A stretch of 64,000 bases of DNA. Source: Sphagnum compactum. Its lineage: Eukaryota; Bryophyta; Sphagnopsida; Sphagnales. This document shows, one piece after another, positions 23,637 through 34,914 of this stretch. A program made the position numbers and the translations under genes. The notes beneath the pieces were generated by a model. It was not told where the DNA came from. It saw only the letters and a list, made by a program, of their open reading frames with translations, and made no database searches. Every line of letters begins with the position of its first letter. Position 1 is the first letter of the stretch. The stretch covers positions 5,031,207 through 5,095,206 of the forward strand of contig OZ234496.1 in NCBI GenBank assembly GCA_965153455.1, read 5' to 3'.

Positions 23637-25911
23637 GTAGTTTGAATTTTGGGGTTCTCTGTCCAAAGACGGCATCTCTTAGGCTCTTTTATCACCTTGA
23701 TTTTCGCTCTTTTCACCCATCTGAAGCTCTACAGGTGTTTGTTCTTTTTTGTTTTGGGGTCTTTCATCTTGTGTCATGTGGTATTTTCTAGATTGTTTTG
23801 TGCTTCTATATGTTTGTTCATCCAAAGGCGTTCATGCCTTCCTCAATTTCATCCTTCATTCTCTTGAATCTCGACTTGTTTTGTGACTCATTTCAGGCAT
23901 CTCCTTTTGTGTCTTTTCTCAAGACCCTGCTGAAGCTTATGTTATACCTCGTCATCCCTGACAAACGTGTCAAGCACTGATGTCCACCAACATTTCGTAA
24001 TCTGTCCCAGTTTTCATGACATTGAAGTGGGAAAATTAATTTGAGTGATATATTTCTCCTTTTGGTGTTGCCTCTTCTTTTATCAGTGATTCTTTTTCTA
24101 GTATTTGTTGAGCTGGAAGTTGGCAACCCCAGGTGCTTCCAATCTTTTGGATGTTGGCTTTATGATCCAAACCTTGTCCCCTAGAGCAAGAACTTGGATA
24201 GCTTGAAGCAGGCCCCAGTATACCCAATCTCTTGAGGATGATTTGCTTGATCTCTTCAATCGTCTCAGCTGGAATTGCAATTGAAGGGGAGGGAAGTCAA
24301 GAAACTGGCAACAATGTTTCAGTTCTTCTGTGCAGGAAGGTATGCTTTACTTTCTGCTGTGAAATGTGCTTGGGTGATACCCTCGCCACCACTTACCTTA
24401 ATTCAGGTTTGCAAGTTCACTAGGATGACAAGACATGCTTTTTGTAAGTGTCTTTAATTGCTGTGATGAAACAATTAAATAAACACAGTGTTCTTGGGTT
24501 TCAATTTTGTGATGTCCTCTTTTTCATGCTTGCTGATTGGCTAGTGTAAAGGTATCAAATCTGAAACATCCATACCCTTGTTATTGAATATCTCTCGATT
24601 CTTTTCAGGTTGTTTGAATTGTATGAATTGAGAAATTCTGATTACTTGAAGACATATCATAGAAAACAAGAAAGGCTCACAAATTTCATCCTCAATAGTA
24701 GCAATAAATTGTGCAGAGCCTCAGATAATTCAACACATACTGCAGAGTGTAAATTAGGTGCAGTTATGTGATGGAAATGGTTCATGTTTTGAAGCAGATT
24801 TGGTATGCACTTATGAAGAGGTTCTCCAAGGCAACATCTTTGGATCCCCAGATGCCACTTAGGTACTCCCCTAGTTCCTATGGGGTGCAGTCTGGTCAAG
24901 GCAATGCACATATCAGTTTTGTCTCTAAGGAATTGTGTTTCATGAATATAACCTATACTATTTTGAACTCAAGACTTGGGGTTCAACCTATGTGCAGGTT
25001 GGAGACATGGTCCCATTGGGTTTTCATTACCTTGAATGGTGTGGATGGAGAGGATGGAGAGTAGTCATGTATAAAGGTTACTGGTGCTGCAGAGTTTGGA
25101 TATTTCTCTCAGCTCTGTCAATTCTGAGAAGCTGGAATGTAATCCACATTACTTTGCAGCAGTAGAGAGCAGCAGAACTGGAGTGAACAGAAGACAATAT
25201 TCAACTTGGTATTTGCAATGTTCTTTCCTCAATTTCCCTGGTTGCTAAGATTGCTTGTTACATGGCATTCATTCCAAGGTGAACCTCTTATTATTTCCAG
25301 AGCAGCCTTGTGAACTTGAAACCCATTGGCTGCAAACCTTCAGAGCAAGCAAGGTGTAAGGTTTGTATTCTCATCTCAGATTTTGTGAGACTGATGTGAG
25401 GTTCATGAGTGCTTCAGAAACAATAAATGTTGAGGAGTGGCAATTGGTGTTTTATCTGAGGACTTACGGTTCTTATAAAAGCATTAAGGGAACAATTCTT
25501 GTGCTTTTTAAGAGAGTATATTTGTACTTTCTTGTTTAGGATTGCTTGTGCCTTGATGTTTCCTTGCAGTTAGTAGTCACTTGTAGTCTGCTTTGGGTGT
25601 AAATCAGTTGTTTTGGGAAAGATTTACATCCTCAGCTCTGTATCTTTTTCAGTTGCAGTTATTGTTCATCACAAATAGCTTGCATTCTCTCTTTTGTTCT
25701 TTGGGATCTAGTTGCAAATATTTGTGTTCTACTACTGGCGAAGAGGGCAATCCCAGTATGTGCTATGTTTCCAGAAACAAATTGAAGTGAAGAAAAATAG
25801 CCCTAACAGGATAAGTGGTTATCGGTACAGATGGCTTGCTGTTGTCAGTTTTGAATTCTTTCACACTTACAGGACCAAGACAAAGGGAACTTAAGCAACA
25901 AAGAATTTGAA
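23637..25911. other. Intergenic region with no recognisable gene
   Basis: Contains the probable 3' end of the TORNADO1-like transcript and short frames on both strands. One plus-strand frame at 24,768-25,064 has no recognisable domain. The last few hundred bases may include decayed leader exons of the stress-protein pseudogene. Confidence 0.4.
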
Positions 25912-26940
25912 TTGAGGGAATACATTTCAGTAATGCTTCCCTCAGTGGGGATGGGTGACTGGAAAATATCACTAGCCATGGATCTGAATGATGAGAGTGC
26001 TTATGCTGTGAGATGGGTGGTGGCATATTACCTCTGGCCAGGGTACCATGTCATGATCCTCATGTCAGACCAACAAGTATTCTCTATGGAGCGGATTGGT
26101 GGCCACCAGATCAAATATTGGCCTCTGACAAAGAATCACAACAAAACATGGAAGAGGACTTTGATGTTCTCAGTGCTGCCAAGAGCACTGACATTGCAAA
26201 GTCACATCTGGAGGTGAATATCCCATATAATCCATATACAGTGAAAGAACATGATATGAAGGAGCAGATCTGTCTGGAGGTTCTGTGCTTGGTAGTCAAT
26301 GCCATCATCATAGATAGTTGAGGTGCACTCTTCTCTGCTGTGTCCACTTTCCAAAACCTCTTGTTTGTAGTCATTCCTTTGATCACAGTTCTGCTATATA
26401 CTTTATACATGGTTTATTGGAGGAAATTATGTGAGAGGTGGGTTGTAGAAGACTAATTTTGTGATCTTTCAAAACTCCAAGAGGAAAGTGATTCTATAGC
26501 ATAAGAATGCTTGTCAAAATGATTTCTGGAGCACTATTCTATTTGTAGTCAAGGTCACCTGTCAAATTTTCATTGTGGTCTCCCTACTGCAAAAACCTCA
26601 ACATGTTTCTAACATAATAGTTCATGCCCTTCATTGCAGGTTTTCATTTTGTAAAAGTCATTTGTTTCTAGTGGACCCACTGTTTATATCTTAGCTTGTT
26701 TTGCTTTGAATTTCCTCTTATGTTGGTGTTGTGTGCATGGCAGGTGCTGGTGCAGCAAAACCTTCCTGGAGGACTTGTCTTGGGAGTGTTAGTGATTATT
26801 GTGTCTATCATTGTGATTGCCCTATGGTTGTGGTGCAAGTACCAGAGGGTGAAGATGGCCATAAAAACCCTCATTGCCTACACTCTAATCTCTACCCATC
26901 TGCACACCCATTCCTGACTCTCCTAAAAACCTGTAACTGA
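25912..26940 (+). pseudogene. Universal stress protein (USP/PHOS32-like) pseudogene
   Basis: Two former exons are recognisable. The first (about 25,942-26,322) contains KISLAMDLNDESAYAVRW, the usual start of plant USPs, then VRPTSILYGADW, EEDFDVLSAAKSTDIA and VKEHDMKEQICLEV. The second (from 26,744) contains AGAAKP and LGSVSDYCVYHCDCPMVVV, the ATP-binding G-x-S-V-S/Y-HCxCPVVVV end of the domain. Two lesions are visible in exon 1: a one-base frameshift near 26,060, between the HVMIL and VRPTS parts, and a TGA at 26,319 where the family has an Arg (a CGA-to-TGA change) in the GSRGFG motif. The intron still has GT-AG ends (26,323-26,743), so this is not a retrocopy. Functional relatives bind ATP and are phosphorylated in stress responses. 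One lesion might be a sequencing error, but two together argue for a dead or dying copy. Confidence 0.8.
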
Positions 26941-28941
26941 AAGCTGAGAACCTGCACATTAGAGACAATAGTACTTCAAGCGATTTCTCTTCTGCTTTTA
27001 CGTTGTATTGCAATGGTATTCTTCCTTATTTTACAAGGAAGAGTTTGCCAAATATTTCAGCAAGTTACATCATGAAAGCTTTCTGGGTGTGGGACACAGT
27101 TGCTCTGAGGAGAGAAGTTGTTCCAACCTTGCACACAGAGCTCCTGTCATATTTTCAGAAGTGCAATAGATGTTTAAGGTGGTGTGCTTAAAGGATCTCT
27201 TCAGCATGTAGGAAACCCAACCACTTCCCAAATCCCTCTATGTGGACCTCTCTATGCCTTAGGCTGGAGATGCTTGCTTCTATAGGGCCAAGCTACAATG
27301 CTGGGAGGCCTACCATCACAAGCTTGTTGCAGCTTGAACGAGAATGCTATTGCTTGTTTGATTACTAATAGCATACTTTGTGTTCTGAGCTAGCAAGTAA
27401 TTAAAAAAGATCTAGGTGCTTAATGTTTGCTCTGGGTTTTGTGCAGATGGGGCCGAATCAAATGTGTCCTGAACACAAGAAAAAAGGAAATGGGGCTTTG
27501 GATTTCTGGTAGCATGATGGTGTGAGTGAGGCAAATTGTTGCAGAATGGGGATCTAGTAGCTCATCTCTTTGAACTTGTGGCCTGAGGGTGGAACCTCCT
27601 TTGAAAGAGCAGTTGATCTAACATGAGATTTTGGCATTTAGAAGCTAGTTCTGGTTGATGTTTTTCGGTTGTTGAAAAGGCTGGGCAGCAGATTGTAGGA
27701 AGCTTACACCATTCTCCTTATCACCACAGCCAAGCCTCCAGAATAAAGCTTTCAAAAGCCAATTTGTTTATCTGCTTTGGGCAGTCTTTGTACATATATA
27801 ACCATGCCTGTCAAGGGCCAGTCACCTAACAAGAATTCAAATATGGAAAAGCCCTCATGGATTGAAATCTCTGGACAATGTCATCAAGGAATTGTTTGTT
27901 CATACTGCCCAGAATGTCAACATTTCTCAGACCACTGATGGCTATAAGGGTATTTCAAAATGTCAACAAATCTTTTGCACTGTGACACTGCAAGCAAAGT
28001 TACAGAAGCTGTTTCAGCAATAGAACTTAGGGACTCGTGACTGACATGTGCTACTGAGCTAATGCCTGGTACTAGCAATAATATAAATCACAATGTCAAT
28101 GAATCTTATGAATTGTGAAACTGCAAGCAAAGCAACAGGCAAGAGGACTACATGTAACTGATGTGCTACTGTGCTAATGTCTGATAATAGCAACAATACA
28201 AACGATATCATGTGTGATCATGAAGGGCAACAATTAAATGTTGCAATTCTGCCCAAGATATTGATCTCTGTGTCACATGTACAGCTGAATGGGAAGATAA
28301 TGGCAAGACCTAACAAAATTGCAAGTATGGGCATTGCATAAAGTAACTTGTCCATATGAAATGCAGTTCAACTTTCACACTAAGCCCTACATTGCACCAT
28401 CTAAATGTCACTTTTTGAGATTATCAATTGTGAAATAGAATGCAGCTTGTAAAATGGCAAAGAATGGATCCCAAGCAATTTGAAGCTAAAAGAGCAAGTG
28501 CCACTCATGGAGGGTCAGAATTATTGACCATGTTCTCCCTCAACGTAATTTTCTGCACATATCCTGCAAATCCAATTCACTATATAAGATGGGTGGCATA
28601 CAGAAATGATTGCATATTTCTACACTATCTCCTTTCTATGCTCATAATTAGTCCAAAATGAAACAATATTTTTAACAAGTTAGAGCTGAGCGATTCAAAA
28701 CCACAATCTTGCAGGCCATTGCTAGACCACAGGCACTGTCTAGAACAAGCACCCATCTGAAATTAGGTAGTGCTGCCTCACGAAATAGCAACTTGATGAC
28801 ACTTCAAACATGCTAGCATCCCACTCATGTCTAAATTGGCTTCAATTGCCATAGAATCAACCATACAAAATGGCACAGTTCAAATGAAGATATAATTTCT
28901 GAACATTGACTTTCTGAGTTGGTTGGATGGAAGTGTTAAAG
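26941..28941. other. Intergenic region
   Basis: No gene recognised. Two weakly similar segments of about 90 bp occur near 27,980-28,080 and 28,110-28,200 (CACTGTGACACTGCAAGCAA and AATTGTGAAACTGCAAGCAA, each followed by ACTGATGTGCTACT-like text), about 130 bp apart, indicating an old local duplication. Confidence 0.4.
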
Positions 28942-30176
28942 TTATCCACCTACATAGCCTGCACCCAGCATCTTGGCACCATCTAGCCAGGTGAGTTGCA
29001 GAAGATCAACATACAGCTTACAGATTATGAAGGGCTTACCAATGCCTAAACAAGCAATACACTTGCTAATGACTTCTTTTCCCCGCTTTCTGTAGAAGCT
29101 GACCTCACCTGTGCCTTGACATCGCTCACACTTGCCAGTCCACTGGTAAACCACAGACTTACAGTCCTGCACACCCTCCCTAACAGTCCCGAATAAGCTG
29201 TGGCTCAAATTCCTCTTGTTGAACTAGTCTCACCTCAAACAATCACCTGCATCAAAACACACTGAGAAAGAAACAGGAGCTGCTTTTGTTCTTCAGTGAT
29301 GAAGCAGATGAATCTGAATCTTTAGTGGAACTGTTAGCATATTTGTACAAAACCACTTCCATGAAGTGCACAGAGCATTGTAATTACATTTCTCCTTTCG
29401 AAAAATGTCACAAAAGATGATTTTCATCCTTTGGTGAACTACTGTGGACGACAATAAAACATTGAACCAAAATCATGTCATTTATGTTTAGCCTGCAACT
29501 GAAGCCCAAAACCCTAAAACACAATTTATGTTGGCACAGAATGATGATGTTGAGAGGCAAAGAGTGATCATCAGGTTTTGCTCACACTCAACCATGTGTC
29601 ACTAAACCCTGACATTTGAATGGCATTTCAGCTCAGATGACAGTATTGCACAATTGTATGCCATGTATTGGCTTGTCAACCAGCATTTGCTTGATTGAAT
29701 TCCTAAGGTGCAAAAGAAAGATTGCAAAGCACCAACATTTAGTCAGTAGACTGTACACTAACCTGTACTTCTGGGTCACACTGGAGCATTGCGTCAAATT
29801 CAGCCTTTGAAATGGGCTCCGAATTTGGATATGTCATGGGCAGAGGTAATGGTTTGTCCCCACTCAAAGCACTCTCAGTTTCCTTGTGCCAATTTTCCTT
29901 AGCCCACGCCTTCATTTCTCTATCCCCATCTCCATAGCCTCCAGCAGATTGGCTCTTTCGACCTAATCCTACCGAGGGTCGTTCAAAGCTTGGAAAATCA
30001 GCCTGGTTTGGAAATGTAGGATCTAGGGCAGCTACTTTAACCAGAGTGCGGGATCCTAATCTTTGTCTAACACTCGAGAGCTCAGGAAGAAAAAACATAT
30101 TCAATCGTCCTGGAAGACTTGGCAAGGAAGAAGTATGTCCTGGTTGCCACAAATAGTTCACTGCACAGCCTAACAT
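28942..30176 (-). CDS. DnaJ-type zinc-finger protein, probably plastid-targeted, 185 aa, three exons
   Basis: On the minus strand exons 30,176-29,763, 29,166-29,040 and 28,958-28,942 join in frame with GT-AG introns. The last coding exon is only 17 nt and supplies the C-terminus (YVGG after the split Gly codon). Residues 1 to about 50 are rich in Leu, Ser, Arg and lack acidic residues, as in a chloroplast transit peptide. The middle has [18 protein letters not shown] and [11 protein letters not shown]. The C-terminal half holds [20 protein letters not shown], then [11 protein letters not shown] and CIACLGIG: two CxxCxGxG motifs, the cysteine-rich half of a DnaJ zinc finger without a J domain. 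Plant proteins of this class (BSD2, LQY1, PSA2 and relatives) act as thylakoid or stromal chaperones or thiol factors. The layout looks closest to Arabidopsis At3g17668-type proteins, but that match is from memory and not certain. A leader exon further upstream is possible. Confidence 0.85.
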
Positions 30177-31260
30177 TTGAGACTCTCAATCTCACTACTA
30201 TTCCTACTCTACTGTTCCCAACTATCACTGCTTCACCACCAATGTTTGCATGGAATGTCAAGATTAGGGGCAGGGCCCATCCTAATATCACTTAAGAAAA
30301 TTCTGCCAGCAACAATGTGTAAAAAATCATTGGAATCATGAGTTGAGTGCCTGGACCAAAAACTGCAGAAGAAGGTTTGTGTCCTCCCTTGGTGCCCAAT
30401 CTTTTGAAGCTGTTACCACTCTCTTCACCTCCCAATACAATTTTCTTGGCTCGCCAAATTCCTGACCTCAGAAGAGAAGCAATATCATCAACACAAACAA
30501 TTTACATTCATAATCCCTAAACTACAATTCCAAATATGCCAACAATAATGGAGCTCTAACCAAACCCTAGAAAAACCAAAACACGCCAGAAAGGCAGCCA
30601 ATGGCATCCATTCTCGTGAGGAGCTTGAAAAGGAACTACCCACTGTTACAAAATCTAGTCACGTAAAGCAGCAGAGTACAAACGGCGAATCCTTAAACTC
30701 TACAGATCGGGAATTCATCTGCCCTAATTAAGCTGGAAACATCCACAATCCAAAATGGATCTGCGCAATCTAGGAACCAGGAGAAAGCAAAACACAACAG
30801 GGACAAGCAAAACGAGACCAAATAAACACAATGGGAACCGCTATGCGATTCTCCAGATACCCTAAAAATCATCAAACAAGAGCCACAAGAAGGCAAATCA
30901 AATCCAACAGACTTCCAAAATCCGCCCCAAAAAAAAAAAAAAAAAAAAACAAACAAACAAACAAACAGAACAACCAGGAAATAAGAAGAAGAAAGCCCAA
31001 GTCACCCCGCCGCCCCCTAACCACCCAAAAAATGCTTCGCAGTTGGAATTCATTTCAAATCCTTACAATAACAGACAAGAGAGCAGACCAAATTCTACGG
31101 AAAAAAACCCAAGTGATGCCAAGAATAAAAAATTCACCTTGCTTCTTCTTCTTCGCTTTCTTCTTCCTCTTCTTCTTCTTGGACGCCGTTTGGCGCTTTG
31201 CTTTGAGAGAGCACCGAAAACCCTTTTTCACCAAAGTTTTTGTTGAGTGTTCGTTGGCAC
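30177..31260 (-). promoter_or_regulatory. Leader/promoter region of the zinc-finger gene
   Basis: A purine-rich minus-strand segment at about 31,135-31,200 (AAGAAGAAGAAGCAAG then GTGAAT) looks like a 5' leader exon ending at a splice donor. A possible acceptor lies near 30,475. These would give a spliced untranslated leader upstream of 30,176. The Lys-rich minus-strand frame through 31,055-31,342 is explained by the GAA-type repeat and is not called as a gene. Confidence 0.3.
30929..30967. repeat. A21 run followed by (CAAA)n microsatellite
   Basis: Twenty-one A residues (30,929-30,949) run into four to five CAAA units. The structure resembles a poly(A) tail turned microsatellite, though no retroelement body was recognised beside it. 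Confidence 0.8.
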
Positions 31261-31298
31261 ACTGAAATAGTTTTTTTAAAAGCCCTTTTTGTGGGGGG

Positions 31299-31511
31299 GA
31301 ACTTTTTGGTTTATCTGATGTGTTGCAATGTGAGGTTGCCACACTACCACACTACCTACAAATTGTCATTCCGCATAAACTTGGACTTATTTTGTCCATG
31401 TGTTTTGTCTATCAGGCCACAATCTCCACGACCTACCCCTCAAGTTTTCATTTGCACACATACGAATTATGTGAACTTTTTGGTCAATGTGTTGTAATAT
31501 AACGGTGCCAC
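31299..31511. repeat. Diverged direct duplication
   Basis: GAACTTTTTGGT followed by TGTGTTGCAATG and GGTTGCCAC (from 31,299) recurs as GAACTTTTTGGT, TGTGTTGTAATA and CGGTGCCAC (from 31,473), 174 bp apart. No gene is involved. Confidence 0.5.
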
Positions 31512-32114
31512 GACCCCACAATTTGTTCCATGTTTCAGTGTGTCTAGTGTAAAGTGACATACGTGAGTACCCTGCACGGTGTGCACAAGAGGTGTAGGGC
31601 CCTATTTGTGTTGCAAGTTATGTTTATGTTATGTTATTCTCATTCACAAATTGACTTGTATCCGACAAAGGTGTGCTGTGAAAGTGGGATTGAGCTCACA
31701 GGCTCATTGACAGTTGCTGTCAGTCTTATTTTACAGTGGTCAATTCTGTGTGCACACCGAGGGCTTTATTAAGTGTAAAGATCTACTCTGATTCATTGAT
31801 TTATTTATTGGGGTCCTGTACCCTCTAAGTATCACAGGGCAAAACAGAAGAAAAATGTGGAGAAGAATGGAAACAGAAGAATGGAAAGCCTGAGTCTGGC
31901 AGCCAATCCATATTTCAAAATGCCCTGGAAACAATGGGTAAGGGCCCCTTCAATTATAACACATAAAGGATTTGAAGTGCACACTTTTCAGGCTTCTTAG
32001 ATTGCAGAAGATGACCTTTTCAAAAAAACTGGCGATTTTGAAGGAAGTGCTGGTTTTGAAGAAACTGGAGCACTAATTTTAGCTGAATCTGCCCTCAGAA
32101 ATTCCTTTATGTCA

Positions 32115-32218
32115 GGGAAGGCACCCCCTTGGGCACATTCGGCATCCTAGTGAGCTTTTAGGGGGAGGCCAATACAAGCTCACTAGGATGCAGAATGTGC
32201 CCTAGGAGGCGCCTCCTC
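32115..32218. ncRNA. Long imperfect hairpin (candidate miRNA-like or foldback)
   Basis: Two 43-nt arms (32,115-32,157 and 32,176-32,218) pair around an 18-nt loop. The inner 27 nt (GGGCACATTCGGCATCCTAG and onward) have a single mismatch; the outer 16 nt add four mismatches and one G-T pair. Length, near-complete pairing and small loop fit a plant microRNA precursor, but a small foldback transposon remnant would look the same. No expression information can be read from the sequence. Confidence 0.4.
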
Positions 32219-32550
32219 TAGTACTAAAATAATCTTAGTTCACCTTAGTTAATGACTTGACCTTAGTTCACACCTCTAAGGTCAGCTACCTGCTGCAAAG
32301 CAGTTTAGGCTCCTTGAAACCACCATTTCCTTTTGGGGACATCAATTCCACCAAATATCCAGTGACTGTAACCCCACAGTGATGACACAAGCTCCCTTGG
32401 TCTCAAGGAGATCTTCATCTTCCAGCTCCTTCACATGACATCCACGAGATACAATGGTAGAAGCTCTCACCCTGATAAATAAAACACCACCCATTCATCA
32501 AGTTGCATCTTGTGCAAATATACCTGAGAGGAACACACGGACATAACAAA

Positions 32551-32622
32551 GAAATAGACATGATAGGAACAAGCAGACATGACACAGAAATAGACATGAT
32601 AGGAACAAGCAGGCATGAAACA
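32551..32622. repeat. 36-bp tandem duplication
   Basis: Two adjacent 36-bp units, each starting GAAATAGACATGATAGGAAC, differ at two positions; a third unit begins with GAAATAGA and breaks off. Confidence 0.85.
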
Positions 32623-34664
32623 GAAATAGATGAACTCCAATGTGACATGCAGAGAAAGGAGCTGTACCTCTAAATTTAATCACATGACCAGTTTCGTATA
32701 GACACACAAGCAAGTCCTTGGCAGTAAATAGGTGATGGCATGTAAGATCACAAACCTTTTGACAAGACAGAAGTGTGATGTAGAGGTGGTGTCATAGATA
32801 TGTCCCTGATGTAACATTTACTTCTCTCCTCCTCATTCAATTACTGTTTCTCTAAAACAAAACTGCAAATTCTTTCTTAACCCCTGAACCTCAGAGAAAG
32901 ACAAAAAATAACACTGATAATCGGTCCGCCCTGATGTTTAGGGGTTAAGCAAGTTGCACAACTGTATGTCTATCAACTGCAACATTGACAGAATACCATT
33001 ATAGAAGTCAGGGCAAACACCTTAACTGGGCCCTAGGGATCAAGCAGCACAGTGGTCCAGCTTGAACAAATGTGACCCCACTGGATGTGTTCAATAGCTA
33101 CACATCAAGAAAAGCCCAGAACCATAAAAATTCTGCATCTAAATGGTAGACTAGGCACCAAAAGACAATCCAGGTCAAAGAGGGTAGGCTATGAATTGAT
33201 GTATTTGCATTACCTGGAGCAAAACAACAGCTTGTCATGCTAAATTCTTGAAGTCAGATTCATCATCACATGTATCTGAATGTTCTCTTATTGGAGCAGG
33301 TGTGCACGACATTTGCCTTCTGCACAAGAAAAGGCAGATTTCTCAGTGCTTTTTTCTCCAGCCTTCCTCCAATCCAACCCAAATCATGTCTACTCAAAGC
33401 TTCAGATTTTGGCCGCAGTCTTTTTTGGCAGCCAAAAATTCTGTAGTTATTCCCTGGATCTGCCACCCAATGCATTCAGTAAGTTGACACAACAAAGACT
33501 ACCCAGCAGTCTCTATGGTCTCCATCAAAAGAAGAGAGTTCTTTCATTCAACTCTTCCTGACATGTAACCTGAAAATTTTGGTAAGCTGAAGGGAAAATT
33601 GCTTTGGCTTATCAATCATCATCACCAACAACCACCAAGGTCACGATAACTTGTCTGAATTTCCTCTCCAATTTCCAGAAAGAGATAACTTGATAGGCAT
33701 CCGAAACTGCAACCAACCATCATTCTCTATGCTTAGTCCAAAATGCAGCAACATCACAACCTAGGGGCAGCTTGTGCTCAGCTTGGTAGCAGACTTGTCC
33801 TACAGAAACCAAACGATAAAACAAGCAATCACAGCTAGCCTCCAATCTGCACACTAAGGTCCTGCAGATGACCCTGTATTACCCTAGCCTCCAACACAAT
33901 CATGTCATGTAACCATGCTCATTTTACTCGAGGATGCAGGCAATGCTGGTCACAAAGGGTGGTGGATTGCAGATGACCAACAAGCATCTTTGTTGGCAAT
34001 GCTTGGACTGTAGCACAATGTTCAAAAGCAAGTACTGGTGCCAAAAGAATTCTTACCTTGCTTGAACACAATATCAGCACTTCCTGCTCCAATTATTGTC
34101 CACATGCAACACCGTTTCTTCCATACCTATACCAAGATACTGCCCTTGTGGAATGCTCCATCCACTGCTTAGTAACCAAGCTCCAAGCTCTGTAACCCTA
34201 AGCTATAATTGCTCCAGCAACATCTGAATGTGAATATTCTTACTCCTAAGCAAGGATCAACTCAATCTTCAGCAAGAACAAAGTGGATTGATATTAAAAC
34301 TGAAGTTGATAAGGACCTTACCAGTGTTGTGCTCCAGCAGTTAAGGTCTGTTTGAGAATGCTTATATACCACCTAATCCAATTCAATCAGATTTTACAGA
34401 AATTGCACAAATGACTTTATAGCTGACAACCTCAATCATCCCCACTTGTCCAATTATAGTAGGAAAGTAAAATGCACTCAAGAATATGACGCCACTGGAA
34501 TGCAAAATCTGGACAGCACGATAAACCCAATTATGCACAACCCCATAAAACCACTCTCAGGCATTGCAACCGGGAGCCCAAAACCACAGACTACCAATCA
34601 GTGGTTTCAGACTGCAAATCATGTTTGTTCCAGGGGCTTTGCAAGATTCTATCGAATGCAGCAT

Positions 34665-34856
34665 TCAGGGTACCAACTTGAACCTGACCTCCTTGCCACT
34701 CATCTTCACACCAAATCGCCATTGCACTACTGTTGCACTGCAGCAAGAAACCCCAATGATCCCAGCTACTTCCTCAGAGGTTAAATCCATGTATCCCAAA
34801 GACAGAACCCTAGATCTGTCATTGGGGGAAGAAGAATTCTTGACAGTAGACATCAT
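34665..34856 (-). other. Short unassigned minus-strand open frame
   Basis: An ATG-started frame of 63 codons (SLGYMDLTSEEVAGIIGVS near its middle) that stays open upstream to about 34,915. The composition is protein-like but no family was recognised. A neighbouring minus-strand frame (34,853-35,074) overlaps its start by a few bases, so both may be small upstream frames or exons of an unrecognised minus-strand transcript. Confidence 0.2.
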
Positions 34857-34914
34857 TTGACATGCATGCCGGTGTTTGTATGCAATTCTGCCATGACCGA
34901 TATCATCAATTCAG

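Larger units (their letters stand above)
31512..34664. other. Intergenic region with hairpin and small tandem repeat
   Basis: Apart from the hairpin at 32,115-32,218 and the 36-bp tandem repeat at 32,551-32,622 (separate entries), no gene or domain was recognised on either strand. Frames are short and mixed. Confidence 0.4.

Noticed and set aside
31055-31342. Lys-rich minus-strand frame (KKKKRKKKAKKKK)
   Set aside because: Generated by a GAA-type repeat in a probable spliced leader; it runs through a good splice donor.
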